Below, in pieces: positions 54,968-64,000 of a DNA stretch of 64,000 nt (the first letter of the stretch is position 1; every line of letters begins with the position of its first letter). Origin of the DNA: an uncultured Oceanospirillaceae bacterium (lineage in GTDB: Bacteria > Pseudomonadota > Gammaproteobacteria > Pseudomonadales > Balneatricaceae); NCBI GenBank assembly GCA_937136055.1, contig CAKZOD010000044.1:32098-96097 (forward strand). The letters run 5' to 3'. The notes beneath the pieces are model-generated. The model did no database searches. It was not told the DNA's origin and was given only the letters and a program-made list of their open reading frames with translations. The translations under genes were made by a program, and so were the position numbers.

Positions 54968-57289
54968 TTATAAGCTGTCGAGCTTTTGCCTCAAGCGATA
55001 AGCATTAGACACCACTGTAATAGAGGAGAACGCCATTGCGGCACCAGCAATCATTGGGTTTAATAATACACCAAACAATGGATACAGCACCCCAGCTGCT
55101 ACAGGAATCGCCACGATATTATAGGCAAAAGCCGCGAATAAATTTTGTTTGATATTACGCATCGTCAAACGAGAAACTTTAATAGCTGCATTGAGGGTGC
55201 TTAGCGAACCGCGAATCAATGTGATATCCGCGTTATTGATAGCGACATCAGAGCCACTTCCAATTGCACAACCAAGGTCAGACAACGCTAGAGCTGGAGA
55301 GTCATTCACACCATCTCCCACCATAGCTACGACTTCTCCCTTTGCTTGAAGCTGCTTAATCTTTTCCAATTTTTGAGCAGGACTTAACTCCCCATAATAG
55401 CGATCTATAGTTACTTGCTTAGCGATTGCCGCAACACTTTGATTTTTATCGCCAGATAAGATCAGTACTTGCAGCCCTTGCGCTTTGAGCGCGTTTATCG
55501 CATCTAGAGAATCCTCTTTAACAGCATCTGCAATAGCGAGCATCAAACAAACTTGACCTGCAGCCTCCACCAATACTACCGACTTTGCCTGTGCCATCCA
55601 TTTCTCAGCATTTTGAGAAGCTTGATCTGTTAAGTTATTGCCCAACCAGTTTAAGCTACCCACTTTTATCTCTTGAGTGCTTGCCTTCGCACTGATGCCT
55701 AGCCCTGTATGGCTTTGAAAGTCTTGTATATCAGAGGCCGTACTTTTTAATTGACTTTCTCCCTCACTTTCAATCCTACGAGCATCATCAATAGTGCTCG
55801 CCATACTGTGTGCTTGATCCTTACAATATTGATACACGGCTTGTGCCAATGGATGCTCTGATCTTTGCTCAACAAGGGCTAAATCCCTTAGGAGCTGAAG
55901 GTGTTCAACATCCTGATTGAGCCATAACACATCGGTAACTTGTGGTTTGCCTTGAGTAATTGTGCCTGTTTTATCTAAAACAACAGTGGTTAACTTCTCA
56001 GCAACTTGTAATGCATCACCTTTTTGGATCAGCACCCCCTTACTTGCAGCAAGCCCAACACCGACCATTGTTGACATCGGCGTTGCCAAACCTAAAGCAC
56101 ATGGACAGGCAATAATAAGTACTGTCATCGTTGCACTGAGCACTAAGCTCCACTCACCTTGCGGTACAAACCACCACCAGATCAGCGCTGTCAAAAGGGC
56201 AATAAGCAACACAACTGGCACAAACACCGCTGCAATTTTATCCGCTAGTTTACCGAGTGCAGGTTTACTGTTTTGAGCTTGCCTGACTTGGCTAATAATT
56301 TGCGAGAGAACTGTTTTATCACCCACTTGGCTGACTTTCATGGTCAGCGAACCATTACCGTTTAAAGTGCTGCCAACTAGCAAATCGCCGACACTTTTAG
56401 CAACTCCTAATGATTCACCACTGATCATGGATTCATCAACCACGCTTTGCCCATCAATCACTATGCCATCCACAGGTATCGCTTCGGCGGGCTTTATAAG
56501 CACAATATCATCTGGCACAAGCAATGGTGCCGGTACTTGTTCAAATTGATCTTCCCGCGTTTTGCGCCATGCAAGTTTAGGTTGCAAGTTAACCAAGCTT
56601 TGTACCGCTTTTGCAGTGGAGCCACGTACTTTAGCCTCTAGCGCTTGGCCCAGTAAAATAAAGCCCAATATCATAGCAGCTGCTTCAAAATATAAATGCT
56701 GGGCGGCTTTAGGCACCCAATGTTCTGATATTGTCAGTAGAGATAAAATAATGATGGAATAGCTCCAAGCGCTTAATGTCCCAAGAGCAATTAAAATATC
56801 CATATTAAATGCGCCTGTTTTAAGGGATTGCCAAGCCCCTCGATAAATATTTGCAGCACATAAATACATCACTGCAGCGCTAACAGCTGCCAGGAAGTAA
56901 CCTTGCCATAAACCTAATGCTTCAGTTAAAGGTGCAAAACTACCAAGCATTTGAAACAGCATCATCAAGCCACCGCTTAATAAAGCCAACATACTTTTAA
57001 ACACCGTACTTTTGAAATGCTGTTGCTCTTTTGCTTCTATCGCTTCTCTATCTTGTTCTGAAGATAAAAGCGTTGCATCGTAACCAGCTTTTTGAATCGC
57101 AGTTATCACAATATCTGCAGCTAATTGACCACTGAATACAGCCGTGCGATCTGCAAAATTTATCGAATAGGATTCTAATGCTGGCTGTTGCTGTTGTAAT
57201 TGATGAAGCGCTTTATCTACCGAGCGGACGCAACCAGCGCAAGAAATACCTTGAAGTGAGTAATATTGAATTTTAGAGTCGTTAGACAT
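54968..57289 (-). CDS. copA: Copper-exporting P1B-type ATPase CopA
   Basis: Inner-membrane ATPase that pumps Cu(I) to the periplasm. One N-terminal heavy-metal domain (CAGC at residues 17-20), eight membrane segments, the CPC transport motif (ACPCALGLATP), the phosphorylation site DKTGT, the HP locus (SEHPLA), GDGVNDSPAL, and the YN motif of the seventh segment (FAYNIVAIP) identify the Cu(I) class. 773 residues from ATG 57289 (AGG about 8 nt upstream); the longer frame to 57364 would translate its own promoter. The promoter has MerR-type geometry. Confidence 0.95.
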   Translation of the reverse strand: MSNDSKIQYYSLQGISCAGCVRSVDKALHQLQQQQPALESYSINFADRTAVFSGQLAADIVITAIQKAGYDATLLSSEQDREAIEAKEQQHFKSTVFKSMLALLSGGLMMLFQMLGSFAPLTEALGLWQGYFLAAVSAAVMYLCAANIYRGAWQSLKTGAFNMDILIALGTLSAWSYSIIILSLLTISEHWVPKAAQHLYFEAAAMILGFILLGQALEAKVRGSTAKAVQSLVNLQPKLAWRKTREDQFEQVPAPLLVPDDIVLIKPAEAIPVDGIVIDGQSVVDESMISGESLGVAKSVGDLLVGSTLNGNGSLTMKVSQVGDKTVLSQIISQVRQAQNSKPALGKLADKIAAVFVPVVLLIALLTALIWWWFVPQGEWSLVLSATMTVLIIACPCALGLATPMSTMVGVGLAASKGVLIQKGDALQVAEKLTTVVLDKTGTITQGKPQVTDVLWLNQDVEHLQLLRDLALVEQRSEHPLAQAVYQYCKDQAHSMASTIDDARRIESEGESQLKSTASDIQDFQSHTGLGISAKASTQEIKVGSLNWLGNNLTDQASQNAEKWMAQAKSVVLVEAAGQVCLMLAIADAVKEDSLDAINALKAQGLQVLILSGDKNQSVAAIAKQVTIDRYYGELSPAQKLEKIKQLQAKGEVVAMVGDGVNDSPALALSDLGCAIGSGSDVAINNADITLIRGSLSTLNAAIKVSRLTMRNIKQNLFAAFAYNIVAIPVAAGVLYPLFGVLLNPMIAGAAMAFSSITVVSNAYRLRQKLDSL

Positions 57290-57332
57290 TGCTATACCTA
57301 TACTATTTATCAAGTAGCTCAAATATAGCGAT

Positions 57333-57364
57333 AGTATAAACCCTATAGTAAAGAATAGAGTCAA
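57333..57364 (-). promoter_or_regulatory. MerR-family-type promoter of copA
   Basis: On the minus strand TTGACT (57364-57359) and TATACT (57338-57333) are separated by 20 nt, longer than the standard 17 and typical of MerR-regulated metal promoters. The spacer holds a dyad ACTCTAT...ATAGGGT (7-bp arms, one mismatch as G-T), resembling CueR/ZntR/PbrR operators. Confidence 0.7.
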
Positions 57365-57518
57365 TGCTTTTAAGATAGGATAGCACTCGTTGTTTTATTC
57401 TTTAAAGTTCGTACTTGTGTGAAAAAACAACGAGTAAGTTAGAGGTACTTCTTAAAGCACCTCTAAAAACGGGTGATAGCTTTGTAACTTATGAAAAGTA
57501 CCTCTAGAGCAACTAGCG

Positions 57519-58076
57519 CTAAAGCTGTGCGTGAGAAACAAAATCCGCACTATTTGCTTCAGGTGCACTGCGAAATTTTGCCGCGCTGCCAAGGTATAAA
57601 AAGCCGACTAGCTTTTCGTTTTCTGCCAGCTTCATTTTGTGATGAACATCCGCATCGAACATCATTCCACCTGAACGCCACATGGCGCCAAATCCTTGTG
57701 CAAAAGCAGCTTGCGTCAATGCGTGTGCTGCGCAACCTGCTGTTATCAACTGTTCTATTTCAGGTACTTTAGGGTGCTCAGTAATACAGCCCACAACCGC
57801 AATAACCATAGGAGCCCTTAGTGGTTTTGATGCAATTTTTTGTAACTGTGCTTCGTTTAACGCTGGATTTTTAGCAAGGCTAACCTCTGCAAATATCTGC
57901 CCCAGTTTATTTAACTGCTCGCCTTCTAATACCAATAAACGCCAAGGGCGCAAATTTGCATGATCTGGCGCTCTAGCTGCTGCTTGATACATCGCTTCTA
58001 GCTGCTGTTCATTAGGCGCTGGTGCAACTAGTTTAGGGCTAGAAACCCTGTTGTGTAATAATTCAAGTGCCTGCAT
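57519..58076 (-). CDS. Nitroreductase-family protein, YdjA-like
   Basis: FMN-dependent oxidoreductase of 185 residues. Short nitroreductases of the YdjA type show ALELLHNRVSSPKLVAPAP, ARAPDHANLRPWRLLVLEG (FMN binding), and AAHALTQAAFAQGFGAMWRSG, all present here. The natural substrate is unknown. ATG 58076 with GGGG 5 nt upstream is preferred to the longer TTG frame. It follows queF by 34 nt. Confidence 0.9.
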   Translation of the reverse strand: MQALELLHNRVSSPKLVAPAPNEQQLEAMYQAAARAPDHANLRPWRLLVLEGEQLNKLGQIFAEVSLAKNPALNEAQLQKIASKPLRAPMVIAVVGCITEHPKVPEIEQLITAGCAAHALTQAAFAQGFGAMWRSGGMMFDADVHHKMKLAENEKLVGFLYLGSAAKFRSAPEANSADFVSHAQL

Positions 58077-58110
58077 ATTTCCCCTGTCCCTTTCTATATT
58101 TTTATTCAAT

Positions 58111-58956
58111 TTATTGACGAGATAAACGCAAGTTAGCAGGGCTAAGCTGCAAACTACTTCTATAAGGATTAATGTCTAATCCACCGCGGCGGACATAGCG
58201 TGCATACACACTCAACTGCTCTGGTTTGCATTGCTGCCAAATATCCATGAAAATTGTTTCAACACACTGTTCATGAAAATCTCCGTGCTCGCGATACGAA
58301 ATGAGATAAGCAAGTAATCCCTGCTCATCAATCTTCGCCCCTTTATACTCAATCGAGATGCTCGCCCAATCGGGTTGACCTGTCACTGGGCAGTTCGATT
58401 TCAATAAATGACTATACACGGCCGTGCTAACTATCTCACTGCTATTAGCTTGCAGTAACTGTGGGTTCGGGGAATAATCTTTAACCCTTATTTCACATTC
58501 ATCAATGCACTCACCCGGTAGCTTTGCAATATCTGCAACTTCATCTAAATGATAAAACTGCACCTGGACATCGCCCTGGCAAACCTGTGATAAATCAGCT
58601 TGCATACGAGCAATTACTTGCTCTTGAGAGTCAAAACTAGTCAAGTTGAATGAGTTGAGATACAGCTTAAAAGATTTTGATTCAATAATGTATTTAGATT
58701 GGCCACTAATATAAAACTGCGCCACCCTTACTATCGGTTTTCCCTGGGAATTTAGCCATGAGATTTCATAACCATTCCAAATATCAACACAACTCCCTTG
58801 CATAAAAGGCAAAGCAGCACGGTCAACTCCACGGTTATCCCAGTTCTGCGCTCTATCAATAGGGTACAATAACGATGCATCATATTGATTTACATAACGC
58901 GTATGATCTCCAAGTGGCGAATCCGCTAAACTTTGCTCACTGCTTTTATCGATCAT
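58111..58956 (-). CDS. queF: NADPH-dependent 7-cyano-7-deazaguanine reductase
   Basis: Reduces preQ0 to preQ1 in queuosine synthesis. Long (type II, two T-fold) form of 281 residues as in E. coli. Catalytic Cys189 lies in SNCPVTGQPD, the substrate-binding ESKSFKLYLNS is at 92-102, and GDFHEQCVE contains the second-domain conserved residues. Its start overlaps the ABC permease stop by 4 nt, so it is translated with the exporter genes. Other queuosine genes are absent here. Confidence 0.96.
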   Translation of the reverse strand: MIDKSSEQSLADSPLGDHTRYVNQYDASLLYPIDRAQNWDNRGVDRAALPFMQGSCVDIWNGYEISWLNSQGKPIVRVAQFYISGQSKYIIESKSFKLYLNSFNLTSFDSQEQVIARMQADLSQVCQGDVQVQFYHLDEVADIAKLPGECIDECEIRVKDYSPNPQLLQANSSEIVSTAVYSHLLKSNCPVTGQPDWASISIEYKGAKIDEQGLLAYLISYREHGDFHEQCVETIFMDIWQQCKPEQLSVYARYVRRGGLDINPYRSSLQLSPANLRLSRQ

Positions 58957-59726
58957 GAACGTATCCCCTTACCTTGATTTAACATACGTAATGCAATTGC
59001 AAAAAGTGCAACCACAAAGAAAATAATTATTCCAAATGAAGTGTAAACATCAATGTCACTCACACCTAAAATACCGTATCTGAAGGTACTTACCATATAC
59101 AAAATTGGATTGAGCTGAGACACGCCTTGCCAAAAATCAGGCAGTAGCGAAATCGAATAGAACACCCCTCCTAAATACGTTAAAGGTGTTAACACAAATG
59201 TAGGTATTATAGACACATCATCAAAGGAGTTAGCTAGCATTGCATTGATAAAACCACCGGTCGCAAACAGCACTGATGTGAGTAATGTAACAATAATAAC
59301 CACACTTAAATTATGTATCTGAAGATCTGTAAAAAACAGCGAGAGAATAGTAACACCGCAACCTACAACTAGGCCTCTAGATACGCCCCCTAAAATATAT
59401 CCGACCAAAATAATCCAGTTTGGCATTGGCGAGACGAGCATTTCCTCTACATTGCGCTGAAATTTAGAACTGTAAAAGGAGGAAACGACATTACCATAAG
59501 AGTTTGTAATCACAGACATCATAATCAAGCCTGGAACAATAAACTCCATGTAGTTAAATCCACCCATTTGTCCTATCCGGCTACCGATTAAAGTGCCGAA
59601 TATAATAAAGTACAAACTCATGGTAATAGCAGGTGGCAATAATGTTTGTGCCCATATGCGTGTAAAACGGCGTATTTCGCGACGTACAATAGTATAGAGA
59701 GCGATTAATAATTCTTGGTTACTCAC
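58953..59726 (-). CDS. yadH: ABC-2 type exporter permease, YadH-like
   Basis: Six-helix membrane subunit of an ABC exporter; 257 residues from a GTG at 59726 (GGAG 8 nt upstream), against 256 in E. coli YadH. The longer frame reaches 59774 and overlaps the ATPase gene deeply. Signatures: RFTRIWAQTLLPPAITMSLYFIIFGTLIGSRIG region, FIVPGLIMMSVITNSYGN, SFDDVSIIPTFVLTPLTYLGGVFYS. Pairs with the ATPase upstream. The exported substrate is unknown. Confidence 0.93.
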   Translation of the reverse strand: MSNQELLIALYTIVRREIRRFTRIWAQTLLPPAITMSLYFIIFGTLIGSRIGQMGGFNYMEFIVPGLIMMSVITNSYGNVVSSFYSSKFQRNVEEMLVSPMPNWIILVGYILGGVSRGLVVGCGVTILSLFFTDLQIHNLSVVIIVTLLTSVLFATGGFINAMLANSFDDVSIIPTFVLTPLTYLGGVFYSISLLPDFWQGVSQLNPILYMVSTFRYGILGVSDIDVYTSFGIIIFFVVALFAIALRMLNQGKGIRS

Positions 59727-60651
59727 TTGCTGACTCCGTATTATTTTCAACCATAGATATGAACATTTCTTCAAGACGATTCGTTTTGTTACGCATGCTC
59801 TTCACTTCAATACTCTGCGCTTTTAGCTTTGCAAAAAGATCACTAAGGTTCTGATCTTTTTTCACTTCAACCACTAAAGAGTGTTCATCTTCTAAGTGCA
59901 TTTTATAGCCATCAATCGACGGCGCTTGTGGCATATTTGGAGCGATATCTAATACGAAACTTTCACTATCTAATTGTTGCAAGAGTGCTTTGATACTGGT
60001 GTTTTTGACAATTTTACCTTGATCAATAATCGCCACGTTTTTACACAGAGATTCCGCCTCTTCTAGGTAGTGAGTCGTTAAAATGATTGTAGTGCCCGCT
60101 GCGTTAATCTCTTGCAAGAAGCTCCACATAGAGCGTCTAAGCTCAATATCAACACCTGCTGTTGGCTCATCTAAAATAAGTAGCTTAGGCTCATGGATAA
60201 GCGCTCTAGCAATCATCAAACGTCGCTTCATGCCACCTGACAACATACGCGCTGGCGTATCTTTTTTATCCCATAAACCTAATTTTTTTAGATAATGCTC
60301 TGTTCGCTGTTTGGCAATTTTGCTGCTCAAACCATAAAAGCCTGCTTGCGTACGCACTATGTCATAAACATTCTCAAAGGCGTTAAAATTAAACTCCTGT
60401 GGAACGACCCCTAAATGTTTTTTAGCGCGTGTCATATCTGTATGTAAGTCATGTCCAAAAACAGATACTTCCCCTTCAGTTGCCTTAATAAGCGATGAAA
60501 CTATACCTAAGGTAGTGGATTTTCCGGCTCCATTGGGGCCTAACAACGCAAAGAAATCCCCTTGCTCCACACAAAAGGAAATCCCCTTTAAAGCGACAAA
60601 GCCATTACCGTATGTCTTTGTTAAATTAGTGATTGATAGAGCAGGTTTCAT
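59719..60651 (-). CDS. yadG: ABC exporter ATP-binding subunit, YadG-like
   Basis: 310-residue ATPase with Walker A GPNGAGKST, Q-loop VPQEFNFNAFENV, signature LSGGMKRRL, Walker B LLILDEPTAGVD and H-loop TTHYLEEAE, followed by a regulatory tail. ATG 60651 with AGAGG 6 nt upstream. First gene of the unit yadG-yadH-queF-nitroreductase; yadH starts inside its last codons. Confidence 0.94.
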   Translation of the reverse strand: MKPALSITNLTKTYGNGFVALKGISFCVEQGDFFALLGPNGAGKSTTLGIVSSLIKATEGEVSVFGHDLHTDMTRAKKHLGVVPQEFNFNAFENVYDIVRTQAGFYGLSSKIAKQRTEHYLKKLGLWDKKDTPARMLSGGMKRRLMIARALIHEPKLLILDEPTAGVDIELRRSMWSFLQEINAAGTTIILTTHYLEEAESLCKNVAIIDQGKIVKNTSIKALLQQLDSESFVLDIAPNMPQAPSIDGYKMHLEDEHSLVVEVKKDQNLSDLFAKLKAQSIEVKSMRNKTNRLEEMFISMVENNTESASE

Positions 60652-61055
60652 CAAATACCTCTATTGGATTTTCTAAACTGGGCGACTAAAACAGTGCTTA
60701 CTAAAAAGCTGATTCAGTAATTTTTCGCAGACACACTTATCATTATGCTCAGTGAACTTTATAAGCATCAAAACGTAAACTAGGAGTTTCTAAAAAATTT
60801 ATAAAATGTGCGCAGCTGGATAAGTTAAGCATAGTTTGGGGCTATTACCGATAATTCAAGGGGCTATTTAGTGATCACTACTCTGTCTTTTTCAGCCAAT
60901 TATTAACGTATTTTGAGTTACACAGCTTAATGCCATTGGCTTCTTTCATTGATAGCTGAAACAGCTTGTTTAGGTGCATCTTAACAGTGAAGCAGTTAAA
61001 ATAGTGCTCATGCAAAACCTTCAATAATTTAATACAGCCATATTGAGCAATACCC
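60652..61055. other. Intergenic region between divergent yadG and PA2817-like genes
   Basis: 404 nt with promoters in both directions and no credible gene. It contains a direct repeat GGGGCTATT at 60838-60846 and 60860-60868 (22-bp spacing, two helical turns), a possible regulator site. Confidence 0.5.
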
Positions 61056-61454
61056 ATGAATCAATACCACCAGTTTCACCTAGAGCTCCTCAAGCAAACT
61101 TACAATCACCTATTAAGTTATTCAGCGTTTAATAGCAGTGATATCAACCCACAAGATCAAGAGTTTCTCGACAACTTTATCGAGCTTATAGAGTATTGTG
61201 AAAATTTTACTGACCAGTACATAGAAAAAGGGCAACAGATTTGCCTACACTGGGTACGAGCTTACCCTGATTTAGTCCCTGTTCTACCAAGAGATTTATT
61301 ATGGTTCTTCGGCGGGGACTGTTTACACTACATGCCAGATGAAGAAATCAATCAATTTCAGCAACTAGATGAACTGCGCTATGATGCAGAGGCAAAGCAA
61401 CAAGCATTTAATTACGGTGAGCAGCGTACAGCTTTTTTCAAACTTGAAAAATAA
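61056..61454 (+). CDS. PA2817-family small protein
   Basis: 132-residue soluble acidic protein: a helical N-terminus, DQEFLDNFIELIEYCEN, GQQICLHWVRAYPDLVPVLPRDLLWFFGGDCLHYMPDEEI and a C-terminal helix. The pattern YPxLxPxLPRDLLWFFGGDCLHYMPDEEI matches the uncharacterised PA2817 family of Pseudomonas and relatives. No function known. It converges with the sensor gene, only 6 nt apart. Confidence 0.8.
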   Translation: MNQYHQFHLELLKQTYNHLLSYSAFNSSDINPQDQEFLDNFIELIEYCENFTDQYIEKGQQICLHWVRAYPDLVPVLPRDLLWFFGGDCLHYMPDEEINQFQQLDELRYDAEAKQQAFNYGEQRTAFFKLEK

Positions 61455-61460
61455 CTAGCT

Positions 61461-63527
61461 CTATACATCGGCAATAACAGCGGAGAAATAATCAATGTTT
61501 TTCCGCTTTGCTTGAAACATTGCCATTTCAGCGTTCCTTAGCAGCTCTGGCACACTTTCTGTATGATCAGGAGCATAGCTTGCTCCAATTGTTATCTCTA
61601 ACTGGAAAGACTTATCATCAATTTCCACCGGCTTTTGATAGTTTGATATTATTTTATCCGTCACTATCTCCGCATCAGATACATCACTTAAACCTTCTAG
61701 TATAATCACAAAATGATCTTCACTAAGCTGTGTCAACATATCGTATTGACGCAAGCAACCTGACATCCTTTCACTCAAGAGCTTCATTATCTGTGGGTTG
61801 GTATCATTAGACTGCTCTTCACTTTGCTCTGGAAGACCATTCACTTCACAGTACAACAATGCAAGAATTTTGTGTCTTTCAAGAGACCTTGATATAGCAA
61901 AAGGCAAATACTCCAGGAACACTTGCTTGTTATAGTTGATCAAGCTCGGATCATTAAAAGCAAGCCACTCCAAACGATCTTCTGCTTTACGCTGTGCGGT
62001 AATATCTACGCAAATAGATAAAATCACCGGATCAATAGTTCCCGGTACTGAAAGCAGTGCATGCACCCACAACAAGGTAAATAACTCGTCTTTACTATTG
62101 CGCCATTGCACTTCAGCTTTAACTAGAGTTTCACCACCGAGGTACAAATAGTTTAAGGCTGCTAAGCCATCTTCTTCTAATAGATCCGAACAGAATATTT
62201 CTGCATAGGTAAGGCCATTAAAATCTTCTATTTCAAATAGCTTACTGCCAGCTTGGTTAAGGGCAATAATTTCTCCGCCTAGCTTTTGCACTAAAATTAT
62301 AGTCTGCTGATCGTTAAGCAACCGATCTACAAAGCTTTTTGTTTGATCAAGCTCACGCATCGTCGCTTGTAACTTAATCGCATTGTTAGATTCCGTTTGC
62401 CTAAGCAAGTCCATCTTGTGGCTAATCTTAGCGAGCTGGCGGTCGTACTGTTGTAACTCATCATCTAGAATTCGCTTGTTCCCGGACTTATTGACAGCAC
62501 TTCCTACATCTTCTTCTAAACCGAGTGCTTGTGTCATTTCTAATATTCTAGGCAACTGATGAGCAATACGATTAACAATTACATATAACAAACATAAGCT
62601 GAGCACTAAGCTAAACACACCCAATAGGAAAACATTGGTAACTCGTTGCTGGTAAGCTTTGTGCATCTGAGAAACATCTTGAATAAATAGCCATTTATTC
62701 TGATCTTCTATGCGTTCTTGAAAGCTCATCAAGTACTTATTATCAAAAGCGCTGATCAAGTAATTTTCAGCTGTTCTCAAATGCGTATTTTCTTGAGTAA
62801 GCTTCACAAGTAACGGCATATTTATACTGCTTTGGCTCAACTCAAGAAGCTGTTTCTCCCAACTTACAAAATCAGCCTTATCAGCAAACCCTTTCACAAG
62901 GCCAACACTTAATTGATTCGCTGAACTAAATTGATTTAGGAGCGGCTCTAAACGCTGCTGCGCCACCACCGTAAAATTAAAACCGTCTTCAATTTTGATT
63001 TTTTTAATCAAATAGAGGGAGCAAGTAACAGCACATTGAATACCGCTTTTATAATCTCTTGTGGCGATAAGCAGAGCCTTATTTTCTGCTAGATTAAAGC
63101 CCAGTTTTCCCCAATGTTGCACTAACTCAACATTTTCATCATACAAACTAATACTATTAAACAGGCTATAGTGGGCTTTTTCAGTGAAATGCTCGTTAAT
63201 TGTATTACGCAAAACATAGCGAATTGTTTGATCCTCGGTATGTGGGCTTAAAAATATTTCATCCAAACCAACATGTAACGATTGAGCCGCTGATGCTATG
63301 GAGTTATTTAAAAAGGCAATGCGCTCTTCTTTCACCCCTTCTGTCATCTGCAAATAAGAGTGCTTCTGGTAATTTAAAAAGCCAACAGCAAAAATTGTAT
63401 GGATCAAAACAATCAGACCAGCCAACGCTAAGAACAACTTCCAGCGAATACTTAAAAAGGGTCTGAACTTTTGATTATCAATTTGCTCGCGCAATGCATT
63501 AGCTCCTTGCAAAATTATATAAGGCAT
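61461..63527 (-). CDS. Membrane sensor protein with PAS and degenerate GGDEF domain
   Basis: 688 residues. Order: membrane helix 1 (about 29-51), periplasmic sensor domain (about 52-300), membrane helix 2 (about 305-327), a coiled region, a PAS domain (about 415-545, ending SICVDITAQRKAEDRLEWLAFND), and a GGDEF fold (about 550-685). In the latter the catalytic GGDEF is SEDHF and the usual DPLTGLPNR is DPSLINYNKQ, so it should not make c-di-GMP. There is no EAL domain. It may be a regulator or scaffold. ATG 63527 with AGG 7 nt upstream; the longer TTG frame lacks a ribosome site. Confidence 0.88.
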   Translation of the reverse strand: MPYIILQGANALREQIDNQKFRPFLSIRWKLFLALAGLIVLIHTIFAVGFLNYQKHSYLQMTEGVKEERIAFLNNSIASAAQSLHVGLDEIFLSPHTEDQTIRYVLRNTINEHFTEKAHYSLFNSISLYDENVELVQHWGKLGFNLAENKALLIATRDYKSGIQCAVTCSLYLIKKIKIEDGFNFTVVAQQRLEPLLNQFSSANQLSVGLVKGFADKADFVSWEKQLLELSQSSINMPLLVKLTQENTHLRTAENYLISAFDNKYLMSFQERIEDQNKWLFIQDVSQMHKAYQQRVTNVFLLGVFSLVLSLCLLYVIVNRIAHQLPRILEMTQALGLEEDVGSAVNKSGNKRILDDELQQYDRQLAKISHKMDLLRQTESNNAIKLQATMRELDQTKSFVDRLLNDQQTIILVQKLGGEIIALNQAGSKLFEIEDFNGLTYAEIFCSDLLEEDGLAALNYLYLGGETLVKAEVQWRNSKDELFTLLWVHALLSVPGTIDPVILSICVDITAQRKAEDRLEWLAFNDPSLINYNKQVFLEYLPFAISRSLERHKILALLYCEVNGLPEQSEEQSNDTNPQIMKLLSERMSGCLRQYDMLTQLSEDHFVIILEGLSDVSDAEIVTDKIISNYQKPVEIDDKSFQLEITIGASYAPDHTESVPELLRNAEMAMFQAKRKNIDYFSAVIADV

Positions 63528-63807
63528 AAGCAACCTGCTCACCCTTACTACCAAAGGCTTTAAATACAAACCAAACGAGTAATAGCCGAACAAACAACTA
63601 AAGCTCAATTAATTATTTGTCATTAACTAAGAAATAGTAAAATTTTACAGTTAATTTCGGTGCCGTCTTTTTCCTTTTCACGATAGATTTTATCGACAAA
63701 TATAAGAAGAAGCTTAGCGATAAAAATAACAAAAAGACAGTAAGCTATAACAAATAATTTTAAAAAATAGAGAGAAATTAAGAATATAGAGAAGAAGTGA
63801 GTTTTGA

Positions 63808-63883
63808 TGGCGTCCCATAGGGGGTTCGAACCCCTGTTACCGCCGTGAAAGGGCGGTGTCCTAGACCACTAGACGAATGGGAC
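63808..63883 (-). tRNA. tRNA-Glu (anticodon TTC)
   Basis: On the minus strand GTCCCAT pairs with ATGGGAC; discriminator G and CCA are encoded. The loop CTTTCAC in stem CCGCC/GGCGG holds anticodon TTC (complement of 63847-63849). The product is the substrate of GltX at the other end of the window. Confidence 0.97.
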
Positions 63884-63923
63884 ATATCAAAACTTAAAGT
63901 ATGATTGAAACCATACTATAAAT

Positions 63924-63999
63924 TGGAGCGGGAAACCGGGTTCGAACCGGCGACCTCGACCTTGGCAAGGTCGCGCTCTACCAACTGAGCTATTCCCGC
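63924..63999 (-). tRNA. tRNA-Gly (anticodon GCC)
   Basis: On the minus strand acceptor GCGGGAA pairs with TTCCCGC, discriminator T and CCA encoded. The anticodon loop TTGCCAA holds GCC (complement of 63964-63966). It precedes tRNA-Glu by 40 nt and is complete within the window; the shared promoter must lie beyond its end. Confidence 0.96.
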
Positions 64000-64000
64000 A

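Overview
The window is chromosomal DNA of an AT-rich gammaproteobacterium. The block gyrA-serC-pheA-cmk-rpsA-ihfB-lapA-pyrF, gltX next to a tRNA-Ala, a Pseudomonas-type MlaA without lipobox, and quinone-linked malate oxidation (mqo) suggest a marine Pseudomonadales/Oceanospirillales-like bacterium. This placement rests on gene content and order alone. I see no prophage, insertion sequence, CRISPR array or integron; most of the window is housekeeping DNA with a few accessory clusters.

Layout. 0-8 kb: gltX, tRNA-Ala(GGC), mlaA, an outer-membrane porin and the helicase hrpA. 8-13 kb: a coupled minus-strand cluster of M23 peptidase, bactofilin and class II glutamine amidotransferase, then ppnN. 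13-18 kb: a gene-poor stretch with a candidate small RNA, a structured mqo leader, mqo, yidD, mscS, a 96-nt imperfect hairpin and an SH3-domain membrane protein. 18-28 kb: pyrC, hppD divergent from a MarR regulator, a secreted M16 peptidase, a cobalamin riboswitch driving cobalt-transport genes cbtBA, then a FixH/YtkA-like protein coupled to a diheme cytochrome c peroxidase. 28-40 kb: sbcB, pyrF, lapA, ihfB, rpsA, cmk, pheA, serC, gyrA and the 4.5S SRP RNA. 40-50 kb: a LysR regulator, cytochrome b561-yceI, a SpoIIAA-like protein, a SulP transporter, hibernation factor hpf, a flavodoxin with a likely Fur box, a long LysM-like membrane protein and a GST. 50-64 kb: DUF1285, a methylenetetrahydrofolate-reductase-like protein, dgt-yciH plus an unlisted 34-residue membrane ORF, a periplasmic cyclophilin, the copper ATPase copA behind a MerR-type promoter, an ABC exporter with queF and a nitroreductase, a degenerate GGDEF sensor, and tRNA-Glu/tRNA-Gly.

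How genes work together. Wall shape and remodelling: bactofilin plus M23. Metal handling: B12-controlled cobalt uptake, copper export, Fur-like control of flavodoxin. Stress and translation: hpf, ppnN, mscS, yciH. Nucleotides: pyrC, pyrF, cmk, dgt, queF. The most notable deviations are a PheA whose prephenate dehydratase domain has lost several catalytic-motif residues, a GyrA with Ile at position 83, absence of the hisC/tyrA-aroA genes usually found between pheA and cmk and of lapB next to lapA, and several structured non-coding stretches. Many start sites were moved from the longest open frame to the codon with the best Shine-Dalgarno sequence.
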